Shown piece after piece: positions 42,907 to 50,605 of a stretch of 64,000 nt of DNA. A program made the translations under genes and the position numbers. The notes beneath the pieces are model-generated. The model searched no databases, was not told where the DNA came from, and saw only the letters and a list, made by a program, of their open reading frames with translations. This DNA is from JACKEQ01 sp041389565 (lineage in GTDB: Bacteria; Myxococcota_A; UBA796; GCA-2862545), in NCBI GenBank assembly GCA_041389565.1, contig JAWKRP010000012.1, forward strand, positions 175,288 to 239,287, written 5' to 3'. How positions within the stretch are numbered: position 1 is the first letter of the stretch; each line of letters begins with the position of its first letter.

Positions 42907-43997
42907 TCCTCGGGCTGCTGGGGTGCGCGGTGCACCTTCGGTACGAGCCCGTGGCCTTCGAGGTCCCGCCCCTGCAGTTCGATCACGCCACGCTCGCCAC
43001 CGCGGTGACCCACCGCCTGGAGCGCGGCCAGCTGGGGCCCCTGGAGCGCCGCATGTCCACGGGCACCGTCCCCATCGGGCCGGACGAGGTGGGTCTGCTC
43101 ACCGACATCGAGCTGTACGCGGTGATCGCGAGCGCCGGGCGCTGGTCGCGGGGTGCGGAGATCGATCTGCTCGTGCCCACGGCGCGCGGCGAAGAGGCCG
43201 TGACCGTCTGGGTCGACCGCGAAGGCGGGATGGTGGTGGCCGCCGGCCAGACCCCCGTGTCCGAGCCGCTCCCCCCCGCCCACGTGGACGAGGGCCGGCT
43301 CGCGTCCGAGCTCGCGGAGTCGTTCCGCCTGGAGGGCTTCACGGGGCCGTGGACGCTCACGGAGCTCGGCTACGTGGCGATGGCGCTCGAGCGGCTCACC
43401 CCCGAGGAGCGCGAGGCGCTGGTGGGCGTCCGGGTGGCGAGGGTCGCGAAGAGCCCCCGCCGCGCGGCCGAGATGGCCTGGTACGCCCCGTCGGAGCTCC
43501 CGGCGCGCCTCGAGGTGTACGACGCCGCGTTCGTCGAGTACGGGCACGGCTTCGTCGGTCCGCTCGACGACCCCTCGCCCACTCCTGTCATGACGCTCCT
43601 CCACGAGTTCGGGCACGCCGTCGTCGATCGCCCGCTGCGCGACACCTTCGACGCCTACCGCACGGCCCTCGAAGCCAGCGAGCGCATGGTCGACCCCACG
43701 TCCTTCCAGGCCGCCTACGACCGCGCCCACGATCTCGACCGCTGCTACCGGTCACTCGGCGCCGACGGCCCGGTGATCGACGCGTATCGCGAGGTTCGCG
43801 GCCGAACCCGAGGCCCGACCACCTACGGCTGGCGCAGCCGGACCCACGAGTCGTTCGCGGAGGCCTTCGCGCTGCACCACCTCGATCCCCACGCGCTGCG
43901 ACGCGTCATGCCTTCCGTGGCCGACTGGTTCGAGCGGGAAGAACACGTGCGGACCGGCGTTTCCGGAGGGGGCTGTCTGATCGCCACCCCTCCCTGA
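42903..43997 (+). CDS. lipoprotein with HExxH zinc-metallopeptidase motif
   Basis: 364 residues from a GTG overlapping the previous stop. MILGLLGC is a minimal lipoprotein signal. The C-terminal half has TLLHEFGHAVVD (HExxH) and, about 90 residues on, 'THESFAEAFALHHLD', where a Glu could be the third zinc ligand, the gluzincin plan. The N-terminal ~180 residues are unrecognised. 'GGGCLIATPP' at the very end resembles the tail of a signal often seen at the C-termini of exported proteins. Probably an outer-membrane-anchored peptidase. Confidence 0.8.
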   Translation: MILGLLGCAVHLRYEPVAFEVPPLQFDHATLATAVTHRLERGQLGPLERRMSTGTVPIGPDEVGLLTDIELYAVIASAGRWSRGAEIDLLVPTARGEEAVTVWVDREGGMVVAAGQTPVSEPLPPAHVDEGRLASELAESFRLEGFTGPWTLTELGYVAMALERLTPEEREALVGVRVARVAKSPRRAAEMAWYAPSELPARLEVYDAAFVEYGHGFVGPLDDPSPTPVMTLLHEFGHAVVDRPLRDTFDAYRTALEASERMVDPTSFQAAYDRAHDLDRCYRSLGADGPVIDAYREVRGRTRGPTTYGWRSRTHESFAEAFALHHLDPHALRRVMPSVADWFEREEHVRTGVSGGGCLIATPP

Positions 43998-44028
43998 GGT
44001 ACGTTGCGCGCCACTCGAGGGAGGACAC

Positions 44029-45309
44029 ATGAGCGGAACCGCAAAGCTGATCTACGACGGCAAGGAGTGGGAGTTCCCCGTCCTCGAAGGCACCGAGGGT
44101 GAGTTGGGCGTCGACTTCCAGCAGCTCCGCAAGCACACGGGTCTCGTGGGCTTCGATCCCGGCTACGGGAACACGGGCTCGTGCGAGTCGGCCATCACGT
44201 TCATCGACGGCGAGAAGGGCATCCTGCGCTACCGCGGGTACCCCATCGAGCAGATCGCGCAGCGCGCGCGCTTCACGGAGGTCTGCTACCTGCTGATCTA
44301 CGGCGAGCGCCCGAGCGACGAGCAGCTCGCGAAGTTCCGGTCGGGGCTCACTTATCACACGCTGCTCCACGAAGACATGAAGAAGTTCTTCGAGGGCTAC
44401 CCGCCGAGCGCGCACCCGATGGCCATCATGGCGTCGATGTTCGCGTCGCTGTCCACGTACTACCCCGACAACGACCCAGCGCTCACCGACCTCAACATCA
44501 TCCGCGTGCTCGCGAAGTCCAAGACCATCGCGGCGTTCGCGCACAAGAAGAGCGTCGGCCAGCCCTTCATCTACCCTCGCAACGACCTGTCGTGGCCGGG
44601 CAACTTCCTGCGCATGATGTTCGCCGTCCCGAGCGAGCCGTACGAGGTCCCCGAGGTCCTCGAGGAAGCCCTCAACCTCCTCCTGATCCTCCACGCCGAC
44701 CACGAGCAGAACTGCTCCACGTCCACGATGCGCATGGTGGGCAGCTCCGAGGCGAACCTCTACGCGTCCATCTCCGCCGCGATCTGCGCGCTGTGGGGTC
44801 CGCTGCACGGCGGCGCGAACCAGAAGGTCATCGAGATGCTCGACGACATCCGGAAGTCCGGCATGTCGATGGATGCGTTCCTCGACAAGGTGAAAGACCG
44901 CGACTCCGGCGTGAAGCTCATGGGCTTCGGGCACCGGGTCTACAAGAACTTCGACCCGCGCGCCACCCTCCTGAAGGCCGCCGCCGACCGCATCTTCGAC
45001 CAGCTCGGCGTGAACGACCCGCTGCTCGACATGGCGAAGAAGCTCGAGGCGCACGCGCTGCAAGACGAGTACTTCGTCAGCCGGAAGCTGTACCCGAACG
45101 TCGACTTCTACTCGGGCATCATCTACCGCGCGATGGGCATCCCCACCGAGATGTTCACCGTGATGTTCGTGCTCGGCCGTCTCCCCGGCTGGATCGCGCA
45201 CTGGCGTGAGATGCGGAGCGACAAGGGCAGCCGCATCCACCGTCCGCGCCAGATCTACACCGGCGAGAACGAGCGCGAGTTCGAAGACCTCGGGCGCCGC
45301 GAGCTCTAG
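44029..45309 (+). CDS. gltA: citrate synthase
   Basis: 426 residues, type II length. Acetyl-CoA + oxaloacetate to citrate, first step of the TCA cycle. Catalytic residues are all visible: His in WGPLHGGANQ, His in MGFGHRVYKNFDPRA, and Asp in NVDFYSGII. The N-terminal beta-rich domain ('AKLIYDGKEWEFPVLEG') is that of the hexameric, NADH-sensitive type found in Gram-negative bacteria. GAGG precedes the ATG. The 3' end converges with the purF-like gene, 18 bp apart. Confidence 0.97.
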   Translation: MSGTAKLIYDGKEWEFPVLEGTEGELGVDFQQLRKHTGLVGFDPGYGNTGSCESAITFIDGEKGILRYRGYPIEQIAQRARFTEVCYLLIYGERPSDEQLAKFRSGLTYHTLLHEDMKKFFEGYPPSAHPMAIMASMFASLSTYYPDNDPALTDLNIIRVLAKSKTIAAFAHKKSVGQPFIYPRNDLSWPGNFLRMMFAVPSEPYEVPEVLEEALNLLLILHADHEQNCSTSTMRMVGSSEANLYASISAAICALWGPLHGGANQKVIEMLDDIRKSGMSMDAFLDKVKDRDSGVKLMGFGHRVYKNFDPRATLLKAAADRIFDQLGVNDPLLDMAKKLEAHALQDEYFVSRKLYPNVDFYSGIIYRAMGIPTEMFTVMFVLGRLPGWIAHWREMRSDKGSRIHRPRQIYTGENEREFEDLGRREL

Positions 45310-45327
45310 GGGCGCCCCGAGACCGCC

Positions 45328-46683
45328 TCAGAACAGCGGCAGCTGGTCGTCCGGTTCTTCCGGCGCGACCGGGTGCTCGCCCGTCACGCACGCCAGGCAC
45401 CAGCCCGCTTCGCCCAGCACGGAGCGGGTGCCCTCGTGCGTCGAGAAGCCGACGCTCACCACGTCGAGCCAGAGCGCGAGCTCGTCGAGATCGCGGTGGT
45501 GCGTCCACGCCAGCTCGTCGGTGGTGGGGCTCGGGACCCCGTACACACAGGCCTTCTGGATGGGGGGCAGCGCGATCCGCACGTGCACGTCGACCGCCTG
45601 GGCCGCGCGGAGCTGGGCGACCGCCCGCTTCAGCACGCGCCCCGTGAGCAGGGAGCGGGACACGAGCACCACCCGGCGCCCGCGCACGACCGCCGGGACC
45701 GTCATCCACCGCGTGTCTTCGCCCGCAGTTCCGTAGCCCGGCAGCAGGCCCCGCTCGTACGGCACGTTCGCGGCCCGCGCGTAGCCGATGCCGTACGGCT
45801 CGTCTTCGGGGAGGGCGACCACCACCTCGGCCTCGGAACACGGGGCTTCCGTGCCGAGGTTCCGACCGAGCGCCTCGCGCACCTCGTACGGCGAGCGCTC
45901 GAACACGCTCGCGTCGTGCCGCGCGAGGCCCACGAGCTCCATCGCACACCGCGCGGGGCCCTGGGGCGGGAACGGACGCACCGACTGCACGCCCCCCCGG
46001 TCGACCACGACCATCTCGCCCGGATGCACCGACCGCTGCACCTCGCCGCCAGCATCGCGGATCGCCGTGTCTTCCGTGCTGATCGCGAGGGCACCCTCCA
46101 GGCGACCCACCATCAGCGGGCGGAATCCGCGCGGATCCCGCACCGCGACCAATACGCTCGGGCCCAACAGCAGCGCGCTGAACGCCCCCTCGACCTTCCA
46201 CAGGGCGTCGACGATGCGGTTCACGGGCGTGCGCTGCGCGGACTGGGCGATCAGGTGCAGCAACACCTCGGCGTCGGACTCCGTCTGGAACAGCGCGCCC
46301 TTCGCCTTGAGCTCGCGACGCAGGCGCGTGCCGTTCGTGAGGCGACCCGCGATCGCCACCGCCATCGGGCCGCCCGTGAGGTGCCCGACCACCATGCGAT
46401 CGCCGCCATCGAGCGGGAGGCCCGACACGTCGGGCGAGCCGAGCCCGCCGAACACCTGGCCGAGCGCCATCGTGCCGTGGATCTGGCCTACGGCGTCGAG
46501 CGCCACGGAGTCGACGCGACCGCGCGAGCGCAGCGACCGCACCTGGTTCCCGTCGGCCACCGCGAACGCCACGCCGAGGGTGCCCCGGTGCTGGAGCGCG
46601 CGCAGGCCCTGGCCCGTCAGCCCGGCTGCCGCCGCGTGGCCCGCGATCCCGAACAGGCCGCTCCCATCGCGAAAACCCTCCAC
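45328..46683 (-). CDS. PurF-like protein lacking catalytic residues (probable pseudoenzyme)
   Basis: 451 residues from a GTG behind GAGG, continuous and collinear with amidophosphoribosyltransferase: 'LFGIAGHAAAAGLTGQGL', 'RALQHRG', 'RLTNGTRLRRELKAKG', 'LFQTESDAEVLLHLI', 'DPRGFRPLMVGRL', 'VHVRIALPPIQKACVYG', 'GWCLACVTGEHPV'. But the N-terminal nucleophile Cys (family CGxFG) is Ser8 in GSGLFG and is not at the N-terminus; the oxyanion Asn is Ala112; the Arg of the VRYST loop is gone; and the PRPP loop (family VDDSIVRGTT) reads VSRSLLTGRV. The glutaminase and the transferase sites are both lost. It is divergent from purL, 90 bp apart, so a regulatory or structural purine role is possible. Confidence 0.85.
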   Translation of the reverse strand: MEGFRDGSGLFGIAGHAAAAGLTGQGLRALQHRGTLGVAFAVADGNQVRSLRSRGRVDSVALDAVGQIHGTMALGQVFGGLGSPDVSGLPLDGGDRMVVGHLTGGPMAVAIAGRLTNGTRLRRELKAKGALFQTESDAEVLLHLIAQSAQRTPVNRIVDALWKVEGAFSALLLGPSVLVAVRDPRGFRPLMVGRLEGALAISTEDTAIRDAGGEVQRSVHPGEMVVVDRGGVQSVRPFPPQGPARCAMELVGLARHDASVFERSPYEVREALGRNLGTEAPCSEAEVVVALPEDEPYGIGYARAANVPYERGLLPGYGTAGEDTRWMTVPAVVRGRRVVLVSRSLLTGRVLKRAVAQLRAAQAVDVHVRIALPPIQKACVYGVPSPTTDELAWTHHRDLDELALWLDVVSVGFSTHEGTRSVLGEAGWCLACVTGEHPVAPEEPDDQLPLF

Positions 46684-46773
46684 CTGCGGCCCTCCTCGCC
46701 TGCGCGTCACCCTGACGGCCCGCCTTAACAGGATGCACGTTATGACGGGCGCCACCTCTCCGTGAGGACCGAA

Positions 46774-49700
46774 ATGCTGCTCGAGCTCCGTGGCGCGCCG
46801 GCGCTGTCTCCGTTCCGTCTGGAGCGACTCCTCGCCCACCCCGAGGCCCCCGCGGCGCTCGACGCGCACTTCGTGCACCTCGTCGAGGTGTCCCGCGAGC
46901 CCGACGAAGCGACGCTCGAGCGCCTCCAGGCCCTGCTCGCGTACGGTCCCGAGCCGTACGCCGAGCCCCACCCCGAGGGGTGGTCGTCCGTGCTGGTGGC
47001 GCCGCGCCCGGGCACCCTGTCGGCCTGGAGCAGCAAGGCCACCGACATCGCCCGCGTATGTGGGCTCGAGACCGTGTGGCGCATCGATCGCATCGTGTCC
47101 ATCGCGTCTCCCGAGCCCCTGGCGCCCGGCTTCCTACCCGCCGTGCACGACCGCATGACCCAGGCCGTGCTCCCCAGCGACACGAACCTCCAGGTCCTGT
47201 TCCAGGGGCACCCGCGCGGGGAGCTCCGCCGCGTGAAGGCCGACGTGCCGTCCATCGACGCCGCGAACCGGGCCTGGGGGCTCGCCCTGTCCGACGACGA
47301 GGTCGCGTACCTCGCCGAAGCCTTCACGAACCTCGGCCGTGCCGCCACCGACGCTGAGCTCATGATGTTCGCGCAGGCGAACTCCGAGCACTGCCGCCAC
47401 AAGATCTTCAACGCCCGGTGGACGATCGACGGCGAGCCCCAGGATCTCTCGTTGTTCCGGATGATCCGGAACACCCACGCCATCCACCCCGGCGCCGTGC
47501 TGTCCGCGTACCACGACAACGCGGCCGTGATGGAGGGCCACCGCGTCGAGCGGCTGTTCGTGGATCCGGCCGAGCGCGCCTGGTCCACGCGCACCGCCCA
47601 GGTCGACGTGCTCATGAAGGTCGAGACCCACAACCACCCCACCGCCATCTCGCCCGACCCCGGTGCAGCGACGGGCAACGGTGGGGAGATCCGCGACGAG
47701 GGCGCGACCGGGCGCGGAGGCCACCCGAAGGCCGGGCTGGTCGGCTTCTTCACGAGCCACCTGCGCATCCCGGGCAGCGAGCGGCCGTGGGAGCCGCCGG
47801 TCCTCCACCCCGACCGCCTGGCGACTCCGCTGCAGATCATGCAGGAAGCCCCCATCGGAGGGGCCGCGTACAACAACGAGTTCGGACGCCCCGCGCTCGT
47901 CGGCATGTTCCGTACGCTCGAGCTCTCCACGTCCGACCACGAGCGCCGCGGCTACCACAAGCCCATCATGCTGGCCGGTGGGATCGGGGCGATCGAGCGG
48001 TCCCACGTGAAGAAGGAGCCCGTCGCCGACGATGCGCCACTGGTGGTGCTCGGCGGTCCGGCGCTCCGGATCGGGCTCGGCGGAGGGGCCGCGAGCAGCG
48101 TGGAGTCCGGGCGGTCCGACAGCGAGCTCGACTTCGCGAGTGTGCAGCGGGCCAACCCCGAGCTCGAGCGCCGGTGTCAGGAGGTCATCGACCGCTGCTG
48201 GGCGCTCGGGTCCGACAACCCCATCGCGTCCATCCACGACGTCGGAGCCGGCGGGCTGTCGAACGCCCTCCCGGAGCTCGTGAGCGACGCGGGGCGTGGC
48301 GCGGTCATCGACATGACGGCCATCCCGGTGGCCGACCCCTCGCTGTCCCCGCTCGAGATCTGGTCGAACGAGGCCCAGGAACGGTACGTCGTCGCCCTGC
48401 GTCCCGGCGCGGTCGCGCTGTTCGGAGAGCTGTGCGAGCGCGAGCGCTGCCCGTGGGCGGTCGTCGGGCGGGCCACCGAGCGCGCGTCGCTGGTGGTCGA
48501 AGACGGAGACCATGCGCGCCCGGTCGACGTGCCGCTGTCCCTCGTGCTCGGCCGCACCCCCGAGATGCACCGCGACGTCACGCACGGCGAGCCCACCGCG
48601 CTCCCCTGGTCCGCCGAGCTGCCCGATCTCGCCGAGGCCGCAGGTCGTGTGCTCCGCTTCCCCGCCGTCGCCAGCAAGTCGTTCCTGATCACCATCGGCG
48701 ACCGCACGGTCACCGGGCTCGTCGCACGCGACCAGATGGTCGGGCCCTGGCAGGTGCCGGTCGCCGACGTGGCCGTCACGCTCGCAGGCTTCGACACCTA
48801 TGCGGGCGAAGCGATGTCCATGGGAGAGCGCACCCCGCTCGCCCTGCTCGACGGTCCGGCCTCCGGGCGCATGGCGGTGGCCGAGGCCCTCACGAACCTC
48901 GTGGCGGCCGACGTGCAGCTCGACCGCGTGTCGCTGTCCGCCAACTGGATGTGTGCCGCCGGCAGCCCCGGCGAGGACGCCACGCTGTTCGACACCGTGC
49001 GGGCCGTCGGCATGGAGCTCTGCCCGGCCCTGGGCGTGAACATCCCCGTCGGCAAGGACTCCATGAGCATGCGGGCCGTGTGGGACGGCAACACCGTCAC
49101 GTCCCCGCTCTCGCTGGTCGTCTCGGCGTTCGCCACCGTGGGGGACGCCCGCGCCACGCTCACGCCGGAGCTCCGGCGGGATCTCGACACCGACACCGTG
49201 CTCGTCGCGATCGACCTCTCCGACCGGAAGAACCGGCTCGGAGGCTCCGTGCTGGCCCAGTGCTGGGGAGCGCTCGGCGACACGCCGCCCGATCTCGACG
49301 ACCCCAGCGCGCTCGTCGACTTCTTCCGCGTGATCCGCGCGTTCGCGCCCCGCATCCTCGCCTACCACGACCGCAGCGACGGCGGCCTGTTCGCCACGCT
49401 GTGCGAGATGGGCTTCGCGGGCGGGTGTGGCTTCGACGTCGATCTCGACGGGCTGATCGGCGACACCGGTGTGCACGGCGCCCTGTTCGCCGAGGAGCTC
49501 GGCGCGGTCGTGCAGATGCGGGCAGACGACGCGGCCGCGTTGATCGACGAGCTCACCACACGGGGGGTGCTCGCGCTCGAGATCGGCGCCAGCACCGACG
49601 AGCCGGACATGCGGTTCCGGGTCGACGGCGACGTGGTGCTCGAAGGCACGCGGAGCGTCTGGCACGGCGCGTGGGCCGAGACCAGCGCGGCCATGGCCGC

Positions 49701-50592
49701 CCTGCGGGACGATCCCGACTGTGCGGCCGAAGAGCTCGCGTCCATCGTGAGCGAAGACGATCCCGGGCTCATCCCGTGGCTCCCGGCCGGGTTCGCACTC
49801 ACCCCGGTCCGCTCGGACGACCACCCGCCCGTCGCCATCCTGCGCGAGCAGGGCGTGAATGGGCACACCGAGATGGCCGCCGCGTTCCGACGCGCCGGGT
49901 TCACGGCGATGGACGTGCACATGAGCGACCTCGTGTACGGCCACACCGCCCTCGACGGCTTCGTGGGGCTCGCGGCCGCCGGGGGGTTCTCGTTCGGCGA
50001 CACGCTCGGCGCAGGGGGCGGATGGGCGCGTTCGATCCTGTTCAACGACGACCTCCGCCGCCAGTTCGGCGACTTCTTCGCGCGGCCCGACACCTTCGCG
50101 CTCGGGGTCTGCAACGGCTGCCAGATGCTCGCCCAGCTGAAGGACCTCATCCCCGGCGCGCACACCTGGCCGCGGTTCGTGCGGAACCGGTCCGAGCAGT
50201 TCGAGGCCCGCCTGTCGCTCGTCCAGGTGCCGGAGTCGCCCTCCGTCCTGTTCGCGGGCATGACCGGCGCGACGCTCCCGGTGGCGGTGTCCCACGGCGA
50301 GGGTCGCGCGCTGTTCGAGACCTCGAAACACTATGAAGCAGCGAATGAATCGCTCGTCACGCTCCGCTTCGTCGACAACGACGGGCAGGTCACCCAGCGC
50401 TACCCCGCGAACCCCAACGGGTCGCCCACCGGCATCACCGGGCTCACCACGGACGATGGGCGCGTGACCATCCTGATGCCCCATCCCGAGCGGGTGTTCC
50501 GCACGGTCTCGCTGTCGTGGCACCCGCCGGAGTGGGACGGCGACAGCCCCTGGATGCAGCTGTTCCACAACGCGCGCGCGTTCGTGGGGTGA
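46774..50592 (+). CDS. purL: phosphoribosylformylglycinamidine synthase, large single-chain type
   Basis: 1272 residues. Converts FGAR to FGAM with glutamine and ATP in purine synthesis. Start at ATG 46774 chosen for GAGG six bases upstream and for the family's 'LLELRGAPALSPFR' opening; a GTG at 46762 is in frame. Landmarks: 'FAQANSEHCRHKIFNA', 'KVETHNHPTAISP', 'GAATGNGGEIRDEGATGRG', 'SIHDVGAGGLSNALPEL', and 'VGKDSMSM'. The C-terminal class I glutaminase has Cys in LGVCNGCQML and His-Glu in LMPHPERVFR. Intact. Confidence 0.97.
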   Translation: MLLELRGAPALSPFRLERLLAHPEAPAALDAHFVHLVEVSREPDEATLERLQALLAYGPEPYAEPHPEGWSSVLVAPRPGTLSAWSSKATDIARVCGLETVWRIDRIVSIASPEPLAPGFLPAVHDRMTQAVLPSDTNLQVLFQGHPRGELRRVKADVPSIDAANRAWGLALSDDEVAYLAEAFTNLGRAATDAELMMFAQANSEHCRHKIFNARWTIDGEPQDLSLFRMIRNTHAIHPGAVLSAYHDNAAVMEGHRVERLFVDPAERAWSTRTAQVDVLMKVETHNHPTAISPDPGAATGNGGEIRDEGATGRGGHPKAGLVGFFTSHLRIPGSERPWEPPVLHPDRLATPLQIMQEAPIGGAAYNNEFGRPALVGMFRTLELSTSDHERRGYHKPIMLAGGIGAIERSHVKKEPVADDAPLVVLGGPALRIGLGGGAASSVESGRSDSELDFASVQRANPELERRCQEVIDRCWALGSDNPIASIHDVGAGGLSNALPELVSDAGRGAVIDMTAIPVADPSLSPLEIWSNEAQERYVVALRPGAVALFGELCERERCPWAVVGRATERASLVVEDGDHARPVDVPLSLVLGRTPEMHRDVTHGEPTALPWSAELPDLAEAAGRVLRFPAVASKSFLITIGDRTVTGLVARDQMVGPWQVPVADVAVTLAGFDTYAGEAMSMGERTPLALLDGPASGRMAVAEALTNLVAADVQLDRVSLSANWMCAAGSPGEDATLFDTVRAVGMELCPALGVNIPVGKDSMSMRAVWDGNTVTSPLSLVVSAFATVGDARATLTPELRRDLDTDTVLVAIDLSDRKNRLGGSVLAQCWGALGDTPPDLDDPSALVDFFRVIRAFAPRILAYHDRSDGGLFATLCEMGFAGGCGFDVDLDGLIGDTGVHGALFAEELGAVVQMRADDAAALIDELTTRGVLALEIGASTDEPDMRFRVDGDVVLEGTRSVWHGAWAETSAAMAALRDDPDCAAEELASIVSEDDPGLIPWLPAGFALTPVRSDDHPPVAILREQGVNGHTEMAAAFRRAGFTAMDVHMSDLVYGHTALDGFVGLAAAGGFSFGDTLGAGGGWARSILFNDDLRRQFGDFFARPDTFALGVCNGCQMLAQLKDLIPGAHTWPRFVRNRSEQFEARLSLVQVPESPSVLFAGMTGATLPVAVSHGEGRALFETSKHYEAANESLVTLRFVDNDGQVTQRYPANPNGSPTGITGLTTDDGRVTILMPHPERVFRTVSLSWHPPEWDGDSPWMQLFHNARAFVG

Positions 50593-50605
50593 GCACGCCG
50601 GCGGG

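Noticed and set aside
45328..46683. Annotating this gene as functional amidophosphoribosyltransferase
   Set aside because: The N-terminal nucleophile Cys, loop Arg, oxyanion Asn and PRPP loop are all replaced.
47134..50568. 1144-codon open frame antisense to purL
   Set aside because: It mirrors the codon positions of purL, a clear intact enzyme; long antisense frames are expected at this GC content. Its composition is Arg/Gly/Val-rich without motifs.
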